A model generated the notes under the pieces. That model was given only the letters and a program-made list of their open reading frames with translations. It ran no database searches and had not been told where the DNA came from. Source: Hedera helix (taxonomy: Eukaryota > Streptophyta > Magnoliopsida > Apiales > Araliaceae). From it: 64,000 bases of DNA. The stretch spans positions 38,032,055-38,096,054 of the forward strand of contig OX359280.1 of NCBI GenBank assembly GCA_947179155.2. The letters run 5' to 3'. Positions 11,663 through 22,100 of the stretch are shown one piece after another (position 1 is the first letter of the stretch; the number at the start of each line of letters is the position of its first letter). The translations under genes were made by a program, and so were the position numbers.

Positions 11663-14600
11663 TTACAACCTCCCCTCCTTATGAAATTTCGTCCCCGAAA
11701 TTGACGTACCTGACATATCGAAAAGGTAAGGATACTTAGATTTCATCTCAGATTCTAGCTCCCAGGTCATTTCCTCAGTATCTTGGTTCCTCCATAAAAC
11801 CTTAACTTGAGGTATAACCTTTGAGCGTAGGATCTGCTCCTTCTTATCCAGGATCTTAACAGGTACCTCCTCGTATGTTAAATCCTCTGCTATAACGTCT
11901 GGTTCTAACTCAATGATGTGGTTTGGGTCCTTCACATATTTACGTAACATAGATATGTGAAAAACGTTATGGATGCGAGACATACTTGGTGGTAGGGCTA
12001 GTCTGTAGGCTACGGTTCCTATTCGATCGAGGATTTCAAATGGGCCAATAAATCGAGGGTTGAGCTTTCCTCTCTTTCCGAATCTCGTAACCCCTTTCCA
12101 TGGAGAAACACGTAAGAATACATGATCTCCGACGTTGAAACTTTCGTCTCTCCGATGAAGATCAGCATAACTCTTTTGTCGTTCTTGTGCGGTCTGTATT
12201 CGTTGTCGGATCATTTGGATCTTTTCGGTCGTCAAGCGTACCAACTCGGGTCCCAACAATTTTGCTTCTCCTACCTCATTCCAACATATTGGAGAGCGAC
12301 ACTTCCTTCCATACAATGCCTCGAATGGAGCCATGCCTATGCTTGCTTGGTAACTGTTGTTGTAAGAAAATTCCACCAACGGCAAGTACTTATCCCAACT
12401 TCCTTTGAAGTCTAATACACAAAGTCTCAAAAGATCTTCGAGGGTCTGGATCGTCCTTTCCGATTGTCCGTCCGTTTGAGGATGGTATGCAGAACTAAAA
12501 CGTAGTTCAGTGCCCATAGCTTTTTGTAGACTGATCCAAAAGCGTGAAGTGAATCTAGGATCTCGATCAGAAACTATGGAAACTGGCATGCCATGCAATC
12601 TCACGATCTCATTTATGTACATACCGGCAAGACGTTCAAGTGAAAAGTTTTCTCGTATAGGCAAGAAATGAGCAGATTTGGTCAATCTATCTACGATCAC
12701 CCAAATTGCATCTAAGCCTTGAGAAACTTTTGGAAGACCCGTCACGAAGTCCATATTGATGTGTTCCCACTTCCATTCGGGAACTTCAAGTGATTGTAAT
12801 GGACCTTTAGGAACTTGATGCTCTGCCTTGACACGTTGACAAGTTAGGCACCTTGAGATAAACTCCGCAATCTCTCTTTTCATATTGTTCCACCAAAATG
12901 TATGTCGAAGATCTCGATACATCTTGGTACCTCCTGGGTGGATTGCAAACGGCGTGTTGTGTGCCTCCATCATGATTTTATGCTTTAATTCAGGATCGTT
13001 AGGAACACAGAGTCGAGAGTTGACTCGAAGTATTCCTTTCTCGTCGATTCTTGCTTCGGAAATGGCACCTTCTTGTACTTTCTTTATCATGTTTATCAGT
13101 TCCGGATCGGTAGCTTGAGCAGCTTTAATTTTATCGATTAAAGTTGGTTCTACTCGCACGTGAGCAATCTTCGAGTGGGTCCCTGGTGTCTTTAGCTCTA
13201 TCTCCATCTTTTGCAAGTCGTACAAAATACACTTTTGTGTTGTCAGCAGTGCACTTGTACTTGCATAAGATTTTCTGCTCAAAGCGTCAGCTACAACGTT
13301 CGCCTTTCCCGGGTGATACTGGATTGTGTGGTCATAATCCTTTAACAGCTCAAGCCAACGTCGTTGTCGCATGTTGAGTTCCTTCTGGGTGAAGAAATAC
13401 TTGAGACTTTTATGATCCGTATAGATATCCACTTTTTCTCCGTACAAGTAGTGTCTCCAGATCTTCAACGCGAAAACGACTGCTGCCAACTCTAGATCAT
13501 GAGTAGGATAATTTTTCTCATAATCTTTGAGTTGTCGAGAGGCGTAGGCTATAACCTTTCCATGTTGCATAAGGACACAGCCTAGACCTTTGCCAGAAGC
13601 ATCGCTGTAGATAACAAATTCTCCTGATCCTGATGGTATGGTCAGAACAGGAGCTGAAACCAGTCTCTTCTTGAGTTCTTGGAAACTTTTCTCGCATTCC
13701 TCGCTCCATATGAATTTTGTGCTTTTCCGAGTAAGCTGCGTTAATGGAGTGGCGATTCGAGAAAATCCTTCTACGAATCTCCGATAATAACCAGCTAGAC
13801 CCAGAAAACTTCGGACTTCGGTTACTGTTTTGGGTTGTTCCCAATTTAGTACCATTTCAATCTTCGCAGGATCGACTGATATTCCTTGACTAGAAATCAC
13901 ATGCCCAAGAAACGCGACCTCCTCAAGCCAGAACTCACATTTCTTCAACTTGGCATATAATTTGTTTTCACGGAGCTTTTGTAGTATCAATCTCAGGTGT
14001 TGTTCATGATCCTCGCGACTCTTGGAGTATATGAGGATGTCATCAATAAAGACAACCACAAAATGATCCAAATGTTCCTTGAATATCCGGTTCATCATGT
14101 CCATGAAAGCTGCAGGAGCATTAGTTAGTCCAAAAGGCATGACTAAGAACTCATAATGCCCATAACGAGTTCTGAAAGCAGTCTTTGGAATGTCCTCAGC
14201 TTTAACCTTTAACTGATGATATCCAGAACGGAGATCAATCTTTGAGAAATGTTGAGCGCCTTGCAATTGATCAAACATGTCATCAATCCGAGGTAACGGG
14301 TACCTGTTCTTGATGGTGACATGGTTCAATTCTCGGTAGTCAATGCACAATCTCATACTCCCGTCTTTCTTCTTCACGAATAGAACAGGAGCACCCCAAG
14401 GTGATGCACTCGGACGAATGAAACCGGTATCCAACAATTCCTGTAGTTGGACTTTTAACTCTTGAAGTTCAATGGGAGCCATTCGGTAGGGAGCTTTGGA
14501 AATGGGCTTGGTACCGGGTTCAAGATCAATATAAAAATCAATTTCACGGTTTGGGGGTAAGCCAGGAAGTTCTTCAGGAAAAACGTCAGGAAACTCATTA

Positions 14601-15997
14601 ACAATGGGAATATCATTCAAGTTTGACGTATTTTTGTTCAAATCAGTGACATGAGCTAAAAAGGCTTGACATCCGTTTTTCAATAAACGAATGGCTTTAT
14701 GGCTAGAAATAACAGTTATAGATTTCAATGGTTTAGTTGCTTGAATTTGCATGACAGGTTGATTAGGAATATGAAAACTAATAATCTTATGAAAACAATC
14801 AATTTTAGCATGATGGGTAGTCAACCAATCAATTCCTAAAATCACATCAAATTCACGCATCTCCAAAGAAATAAGGTCAACAGATAATGTGAGGTTGTTG
14901 ATTTGAACTAGGCAAGATTTATAGACAGTAGATGTAATGGTCATTTCTCCTAATGGGGTTTCAACTGATAAGTCAAAGTCCAAGTTTTCAGGAGTTAAGT
15001 TTAAACGCTGAGCACATGCAGGTGAGATAAAAGAATGGGTAGAGCCAGTATCTAACAAAGCGTAGACTTCACGAGAATTTATGAATAGCTTACCGGTTAT
15101 CACCTCGTTCGAGTTTCGTGCCATTTGGGATGTCACAACAAAAGCTCTCCCTTGAACTACAGATTTTCCTTTATCCGCGCTAGCTTTTGGTATCATCATT
15201 GCAGCTGGACTTGATTTTGTGGCAGGACAAAACCGCGCAAGATGACCCTCTTTCCCACAACTGTAGCACTTTTTGGACTGCAGTGTACAGTTTGGGCTGA
15301 TGTGACCTTCCTGACCACACCTATAGCATCTCACTGGTGGTCGATCTTCTCCCCTTGAAACTGGGGTCGGTGCTGGTGTTGGTACTGGTGCTGGTGCCCT
15401 TCCATAATTATTATGGAATCTCTTTCTTTTGAAATTGTTCCCACTAGATTCTCCTCTTCTGTTATTTGGTATGGAATTACCACCGAAGTGTTGGTTACCT
15501 CCTCGATGGTTCTCGTTCCTGTGGTTGTTGTCACTCCTTTCTCTATGCTGATCATTAACTCTTGGCTGCAATGTTTCATCTGTTTGCTCCACCCTTTGAG
15601 CCCTATCCACAACATCTGAATACAAACTAAATTTATGAGAGCTAAGTTGTTGACGAATTTTGAATCTCAAACCTCTTAGGAACATCCGACTCATTCGTGC
15701 TTCGTCATCCACAAGATGGGTGGCAAAGCGAGATAACTCGGCAAACTTAGCTTCATATTGGGAGACTGTCATGTTTCCCTGCTCCAGCTTAATGAATTCC
15801 ACTTCCTTCATATGGCGGATGCTTTCTGGGAAGTACTTCTCGTTAAACAGTTCTTCGAATTCTGTCCAAGACATTTTCATCATGTTATCAGGAACATTAT
15901 TTCCTGAGTTGGCAGGAGGATTGTTTGGGGCCTCTTGATTCTCGGCTACATTTGCTTCAGGCATTCCATAGTTAACCTCTTGATTTCCAGATGCCAT
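11663..15997 (-). CDS. Ty3 gag-pol polyprotein, left unit
   Basis: An intact 1444-codon frame. The order is partial Gag (conserved WTEFEELFNEKYFPE at about residues 44-58), two CCHC knuckles (C224-C237 and C244-C257), aspartic protease (DTGS at 316), reverse transcriptase (FIDD at 650-653), RNase H (YSDAS, D about 799), integrase with an HHCC finger and the D, D, E motifs (INMDFV, VSDRDPRF, HPQTDGQSERT), and a C-terminal chromodomain-like segment ending ATWELE-type (MTWELESEMKSKYPYLF). Gag and Pol are in one frame with no shift. The Gag N-terminus is short: the roughly 100 residues that normally precede the WxxFxxxFxxxYFP block in this clade are missing. The stop codon (11663-11665) lies inside the 3' LTR, and the polypurine tract is translated as KEGR. 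Residue 715 is Met here. Confidence 0.95.
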   Translation of the reverse strand: MASGNQEVNYGMPEANVAENQEAPNNPPANSGNNVPDNMMKMSWTEFEELFNEKYFPESIRHMKEVEFIKLEQGNMTVSQYEAKFAELSRFATHLVDDEARMSRMFLRGLRFKIRQQLSSHKFSLYSDVVDRAQRVEQTDETLQPRVNDQHRERSDNNHRNENHRGGNQHFGGNSIPNNRRGESSGNNFKRKRFHNNYGRAPAPVPTPAPTPVSRGEDRPPVRCYRCGQEGHISPNCTLQSKKCYSCGKEGHLARFCPATKSSPAAMMIPKASADKGKSVVQGRAFVVTSQMARNSNEVITGKLFINSREVYALLDTGSTHSFISPACAQRLNLTPENLDFDLSVETPLGEMTITSTVYKSCLVQINNLTLSVDLISLEMREFDVILGIDWLTTHHAKIDCFHKIISFHIPNQPVMQIQATKPLKSITVISSHKAIRLLKNGCQAFLAHVTDLNKNTSNLNDIPIVNEFPDVFPEELPGLPPNREIDFYIDLEPGTKPISKAPYRMAPIELQELKVQLQELLDTGFIRPSASPWGAPVLFVKKKDGSMRLCIDYRELNHVTIKNRYPLPRIDDMFDQLQGAQHFSKIDLRSGYHQLKVKAEDIPKTAFRTRYGHYEFLVMPFGLTNAPAAFMDMMNRIFKEHLDHFVVVFIDDILIYSKSREDHEQHLRLILQKLRENKLYAKLKKCEFWLEEVAFLGHVISSQGISVDPAKIEMVLNWEQPKTVTEVRSFLGLAGYYRRFVEGFSRIATPLTQLTRKSTKFIWSEECEKSFQELKKRLVSAPVLTIPSGSGEFVIYSDASGKGLGCVLMQHGKVIAYASRQLKDYEKNYPTHDLELAAVVFALKIWRHYLYGEKVDIYTDHKSLKYFFTQKELNMRQRRWLELLKDYDHTIQYHPGKANVVADALSRKSYASTSALLTTQKCILYDLQKMEIELKTPGTHSKIAHVRVEPTLIDKIKAAQATDPELINMIKKVQEGAISEARIDEKGILRVNSRLCVPNDPELKHKIMMEAHNTPFAIHPGGTKMYRDLRHTFWWNNMKREIAEFISRCLTCQRVKAEHQVPKGPLQSLEVPEWKWEHINMDFVTGLPKVSQGLDAIWVIVDRLTKSAHFLPIRENFSLERLAGMYINEIVRLHGMPVSIVSDRDPRFTSRFWISLQKAMGTELRFSSAYHPQTDGQSERTIQTLEDLLRLCVLDFKGSWDKYLPLVEFSYNNSYQASIGMAPFEALYGRKCRSPICWNEVGEAKLLGPELVRLTTEKIQMIRQRIQTAQERQKSYADLHRRDESFNVGDHVFLRVSPWKGVTRFGKRGKLNPRFIGPFEILDRIGTVAYRLALPPSMSRIHNVFHISMLRKYVKDPNHIIELEPDVIAEDLTYEEVPVKILDKKEQILRSKVIPQVKVLWRNQDTEEMTWELESEMKSKYPYLFDMSGTSISGTKFHKEGRL
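11668..11680 (-). other. Polypurine tract, left unit
   Basis: AAGGAGGGGAGGT on the minus strand directly abuts the 3' LTR. It is the expected plus-strand primer for reverse transcription and overlaps the last codons of pol. Confidence 0.85.
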
Positions 15998-16190
15998 ACT
16001 AAACTGTGGTCACAAAATAAATGTTAGTTCAAATAAACAGACTCATCACTTCATGTTCCTACATTCAAATCGACTCATTAGATAATAAAATCTAGTAGGA
16101 CACACTAGTGACTGATTCTATTCGTCTCTCCCCTCCTAGTTCTACCCCAGATCTCCATTAAAGACCATATCCCTAAGCTCTGATGCCAAC
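15998..16190 (-). other. Ty3 leader with primer binding site, left unit
   Basis: The primer binding site is TGGCATCAGAGC (16177-16188, minus strand), two bases inside the end of the inner LTR. It matches the initiator tRNA-Met type site of plant LTR elements (usual form TGGTATCAGAGC) with one change. The 193-bp leader differs from that of the right unit at 16039 (A versus T at 23500). Confidence 0.85.
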
Positions 16191-19128
16191 TGTGACGCCC
16201 CCAAATCTGGGCCCACACAGCCCAAACTTGAGTCGTCAAAATACTACAACAAAATTATTACAACAAAGCACAACGTACAACAATACAGTGTATAATAATA
16301 CACAACTAAGTCTTCACTATTATTGCCACACTATTTTACAAAACGTGAAGACTATGATAACTATTCCTCGGACCCTCACTCCATTCCCCGGCTAGACCCT
16401 GTTATGTTTTCATCTCCTGTTGAAAAACAATGGAACAAAAGAAAGGGTGAGCTCAAATAGCCCAGTAAAGAATATCATGACTAAGATAATGATGAATAAA
16501 TTATCATTAGTCTTCAACAGTTGAGTTCTTGATAGAATACAATAAACTACAAGGTTTATATCAAAAACTGCAGTTAAATTCTTAAACAACGTTCAGATCA
16601 ATAATAGCAGCGGAATGAGTAATCTATTAGAAGAATAATGCAGACTATAATGTCCACTCGGTTCTCTTTTTAGGAAAAACATCATCAACTTTTATCATCT
16701 GAAATATCATTAGTCAAGATAATACAAATTCACAGTTCCTGATCATAATCATGCACATCAACAGTTCATCTTTGTACTACGGGCCAAAGATATTCAATAT
16801 AGCACCAACGGTCATGATTATACCAGATTCAGCCTTTGGTCATAATCATACCAAACAACAGTTCATCTTTGCACTACGGGCCAAAGAGAACATTCACCAC
16901 GTGCCATAAAAGACACCGAACAGATGTATCGCCTTTAACCTATTATATCGCCTTTAACCTATCATCTGTTCAACAAATATATCACATCTGTGCCCCCGGC
17001 CACAGATATTCACAACAGCTTGATTTTTGGATGATTAGAATGATATAAATGATGAACAGAAGAAATAGGATAACAATAAGTATCGGAAGTTTACTTTGTA
17101 CAGATTCAAATAATGTCCAAATTGTCAACATGATGTGGAGTGAAATTTAAAAATGATATTCAAGATCCACAGTTCAGAATAACGGTTACAATTCAATAGA
17201 AAGGTTCACGTAAATAGGAAGGTTCAGTTGAAATAATGAAGTTCAACTATTATGGAACATATAATATTTTCAGGAATTATAGAAGCAATAGTTCCATAAT
17301 AAATTTCGATTTAGGAGTATGAAAGAAAATAATATCCCTTACCGTAGCAGGTTTGATTAACAAAAGGTGAAGGAAATTAATACAAAGGGTTATTCACCAA
17401 CAGGCGGCAATCCGCTCCGTAAGTTTATTCCCACAATTTAATAGAATTTGAGTACAAAGAGTTATTCACCAAACAGGCGGCAATCCGCTCCGTAAGGTTA
17501 TTCCCACAATTTAATAGAATTTGAGTACAAAGAGTTATTCACCAAACAGGCGGCAATCCGCTCCGTAAGGTTATTCTCAGAGATTAATAATGAATGAATA
17601 CGAAAGGTTATTCACCAACAGGCGGCAATCCGCTCCGTAAGGTTATTCCCACAATTTAATACATGGAAATAAAATGCACGTCTTATGAGTAAGGAAGAAA
17701 CAATATTATTATCGAGAATCAAATAATGATAATCCCTTACCATAGTACGTTTGAATAATGGAAGATGAAAAAGATGGTATCCCTTACCGTAACACGTGAC
17801 TGGATATTGATTTAAATGAGGTTGATTAACTTGAACAGTACACGTATACTTATAGATCTTCACAAATACTCAAGATGACTTAAGCACACTTAGAGAGAAC
17901 TTTCACAAGAAGTATTTAGAGAGAGAAAGAAAGAACAAGTAAGGAAGTTTATGAAAAATCCTTAAGTTAAGGCTTCTATTTATAGCCAAAAATCTCATCA
18001 TTCATTTAATCTAAACCATTCATTTAAAGATCATCTTTTAATCTACACCATCCATTTCAAATATTATATTATCTTTAATCTACACCATTCATTTCATATC
18101 ACCTAATAATCACCTAACTTTATATTATAAACAAATCAATTTAATTATTCAACAATAATTCACACTTTAATCTACACCATTCATTTCATATTACCTAATA
18201 ATCACCTAACTTTATATTATAAACAAATCAATTCAATTATTCAACAATAATTCACACTTTAATCTACACCATTCATTTCATATCACCTAATAATCACCTA
18301 ACTTTATATTATAAACAAATAACTTTATCAATTCAATTATTATGACTAATTGTTATAAATACAGTATAGTTAGCTCTTAGATATCAAGTCAATAAATTAA
18401 TGAAATACAACTGTTTAAATAACATCATAATAGAGATAACAATAATGTAAAATAAAGCATACGTTACTGTGTAATGACAATTATTGATTCAATAATGTGA
18501 ATTACTGTGCATATGTTACTGTGACAATTATTAGGTTCAATAATTTTAAAAACAGTGCAACAACAATTATTGACTCAATGATATAAAATACAGTGTAATG
18601 ACAATTATTAAATCAATAATGCAAAATACTGTGTAACAACAATTATTGAATTGATAATATAAAATATTATGCAGTGACAATTATCGATGAAATGATGCGT
18701 AACAGTTACGGTGTCAATTATCAGACCAATAATATGAGACACTATGCAATACCGTGTGTTACTGTAGAGTACCGTGTGCTACAGAAAATACCATAAACTA
18801 CCGTATGCTACTATTCTTTTATCACCGGTATTTTAACAGTTCCGTTGACTATTTTTATTTAAAAAGGTTACTTCTGTCGTTTTCTATATCCGACAAATAT
18901 TCCGTTGTGGGGTCCACCAATAATTTATTATTTCGGCGCCGTCGTACGGCACGAATATTCCCCGACCAAACGAATATTCCCCGACAAAGCGAATATTGTC
19001 CGACAAAATAAAATTTGCACATAACATCCTTAACTTTCAATTTTGTTAATTTAACCACTTACTGTTTCAAAAAAAATATATATGAAGAAAAATTAAATTT
19101 TGTATTTCATAAAATTCGGGGTCTTACA
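16191..19128 (-). repeat. Ty3 LTR 2 (shared inner LTR)
   Basis: 2938 bp. It acts as 5' LTR of the left unit and 3' LTR of the right unit. The apparent private base is T at 17424. It is not flanked by a target duplication of its own, which is the evidence for recombination rather than a second insertion. Confidence 0.93.
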
Positions 19129-22100
19129 ACCTCCCCTCCTTATGAAATTTCGTCCCCGAAATTGACGTACCTGACATATCGAAAAGGTAAGGATACTTAG
19201 ATTTCATCTCAGATTCTAGCTCCCAGGTCATTTCCTCAGTATCTTGGTTCCTCCATAAAACCTTAACTTGAGGTATAACCTTTGAGCGTAGGATCTGCTC
19301 CTTCTTATCCAGGATCTTAACAGGTACCTCCTCGTATGTTAAATCCTCTGCTATAACGTCTGGTTCTAACTCAATGATGTGGTTTGGGTCCTTCACATAT
19401 TTACGTAACATAGATATGTGAAAAACGTTATGGATGCGAGACATACTTGGTGGTAGGGCTAGTCTGTAGGCTACGGTTCCTATTCGATCGAGGATTTCAA
19501 ATGGGCCAATAAATCGAGGGTTGAGCTTTCCTCTCTTTCCGAATCTCGTAACCCCTTTCCATGGAGAAACACGTAAGAATACATGATCTCCGACGTTGAA
19601 ACTTTCGTCTCTCCGATGAAGATCAGCATAACTCTTTTGTCGTTCTTGTGCGGTCTGTATTCGTTGTCGGATCATTTGGATCTTTTCGGTCGTCAAGCGT
19701 ACCAACTCGGGTCCCAACAATTTTGCTTCTCCTACCTCATTCCAACATATTGGAGAGCGACACTTCCTTCCATACAATGCCTCGAATGGAGCCATGCCTA
19801 TGCTTGCTTGGTAACTGTTGTTGTAAGAAAATTCCACCAACGGCAAGTACTTATCCCAACTTCCTTTGAAGTCTAATACACAAAGTCTCAAAAGATCTTC
19901 GAGGGTCTGGATCGTCCTTTCCGATTGTCCGTCCGTTTGAGGATGGTATGCAGAACTAAAACGTAGTTCAGTGCCCATAGCTTTTTGTAGACTGATCCAA
20001 AAGCGTGAAGTGAATCTAGGATCTCGATCAGAAACTATGGAAACTGGCATGCCATGCAATCTCACGATCTCATTTATGTACATACCGGCAAGACGTTCAA
20101 GTGAAAAGTTTTCTCGTATAGGCAAGAAATGAGCAGATTTGGTCAATCTATCTACGATCACCCAAATTGCATCTAAGCCTTGAGAAACTTTTGGAAGACC
20201 CGTCACGAAGTCCATATTGATGTGTTCCCACTTCCATTCGGGAACTTCAAGTGATTGTAATGGACCTTTAGGAACTTGATGCTCTGCCTTGACACGTTGA
20301 CAAGTTAGGCACCTTGAGATAAACTCCGCAATCTCTCTTTTCATATTGTTCCACCAAAATGTATGTCGAAGATCTCGATACATCTTGGTACCTCCTGGGT
20401 GGATTGCAAACGGCGTGTTGTGTGCCTCCATCATGATTTTATGCTTTAATTCAGGATCGTTAGGAACACAGAGTCGAGAGTTGACTCGAAGTATTCCTTT
20501 CTCGTCGATTCTTGCTTCGGAAATGGCACCTTCTTGTACTTTCTTTATCATGTTTATCAGTTCCGGATCGGTAGCTTGAGCAGCTTTAATTTTATCGATT
20601 AAAGTTGGTTCTACTCGCACGTGAGCAATCTTCGAGTGGGTCCCTGGTGTCTTTAGCTCTATCTCCATCTTTTGCAAGTCGTACAAAATACACTTTTGTG
20701 TTGTCAGCAGTGCACTTGTACTTGCATAAGATTTTCTGCTCAAAGCGTCAGCTACAACGTTCGCCTTTCCCGGGTGATACTGGATTGTGTGGTCATAATC
20801 CTTTAACAGCTCAAGCCAACGTCGTTGTCGCATGTTGAGTTCCTTCTGGGTGAAGAAATACTTGAGACTTTTATGATCCGTATAGATATCCACTTTTTCT
20901 CCGTACAAGTAGTGTCTCCAGATCTTCAACGCGAAAACGACTGCTGCCAACTCTAGATCATGAGTAGGATAATTTTTCTCATAATCTTTGAGTTGTCGAG
21001 AGGCGTAGGCTATAACCTTTCCATGTTGCATAAGGACACAGCCTAGACCTTTGCCAGAAGCATCGCTGTAGATAACAAATTCTCCTGATCCTGATGGTAT
21101 GGTCAGAACAGGAGCTGAAACCAGTCTCTTCTTGAGTTCTTGGAAACTTTTCTCGCATTCCTCGCTCCATATGAATTTTGTGCTTTTCCGAGTAAGCTGC
21201 GTTAATGGAGTGGCGATTCGAGAAAATCCTTCTACGAATCTCCGATAATAACCAGCTAGACCCAGAAAACTTCGGACTTCGGTTACTGTTTTGGGTTGTT
21301 CCCAATTTAGTACCGTTTCAATCTTCGCAGGATCGACTGATATTCCTTGACTAGAAATCACATGCCCAAGAAACGCGACCTCCTCAAGCCAGAACTCACA
21401 TTTCTTCAACTTGGCATATAATTTGTTTTCACGGAGCTTTTGTAGTATCAATCTCAGGTGTTGTTCATGATCCTCGCGACTCTTGGAGTATATGAGGATG
21501 TCATCAATAAAGACAACCACAAAATGATCCAAATGTTCCTTGAATATCCGGTTCATCATGTCCATGAAAGCTGCAGGAGCATTAGTTAGTCCAAAAGGCA
21601 TGACTAAGAACTCATAATGCCCATAACGAGTTCTGAAAGCAGTCTTTGGAATGTCCTCAGCTTTAACCTTTAACTGATGATATCCAGAACGGAGATCAAT
21701 CTTTGAGAAATGTTGAGCGCCTTGCAATTGATCAAACATGTCATCAATCCGAGGTAACGGGTACCTGTTCTTGATGGTGACATGGTTCAATTCTCGGTAG
21801 TCAATGCACAATCTCATACTCCCGTCTTTCTTCTTCACGAATAGAACAGGAGCACCCCAAGGTGATGCACTCGGACGAATGAAACCGGTATCCAACAATT
21901 CCTGTAGTTGGACTTTTAACTCTTGAAGTTCAATGGGAGCCATTCGGTAGGGAGCTTTGGAAATGGGCTTGGTACCGGGTTCAAGATCAATATAAAAATC
22001 AATTTCACGGTTTGGGGGTAAGCCAGGAAGTTCTTCAGGAAAAACGTCAGGAAACTCATTAACAATGGGAATATCATTCAAGTTTGACGTATTTTTGTTC

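Larger units (their letters stand above)
8730..11667 (-). repeat. Ty3 LTR 1 (3' LTR of the left unit)
   Basis: 2938 bp, TG...CA ends when read on the minus strand. It contains four ~73-bp direct repeats around caggcggcaatccgctccg (9919-10197), three 92-bp repeats (10613 to about 10870) and degenerate ~47-bp repeats built on gtgacaattattgattcaat (about 10985-11290). Apparent private bases are A at 8738 and A at 9635. The short open frames inside are conserved only because the LTRs are identical. Confidence 0.93.

Noticed and set aside
12122..15938. Plus-strand and alternative-frame open frames of 68-108 codons inside the Ty3 body
   Set aside because: They are shadows of the gag-pol gene and recur at the same offset in the second body.
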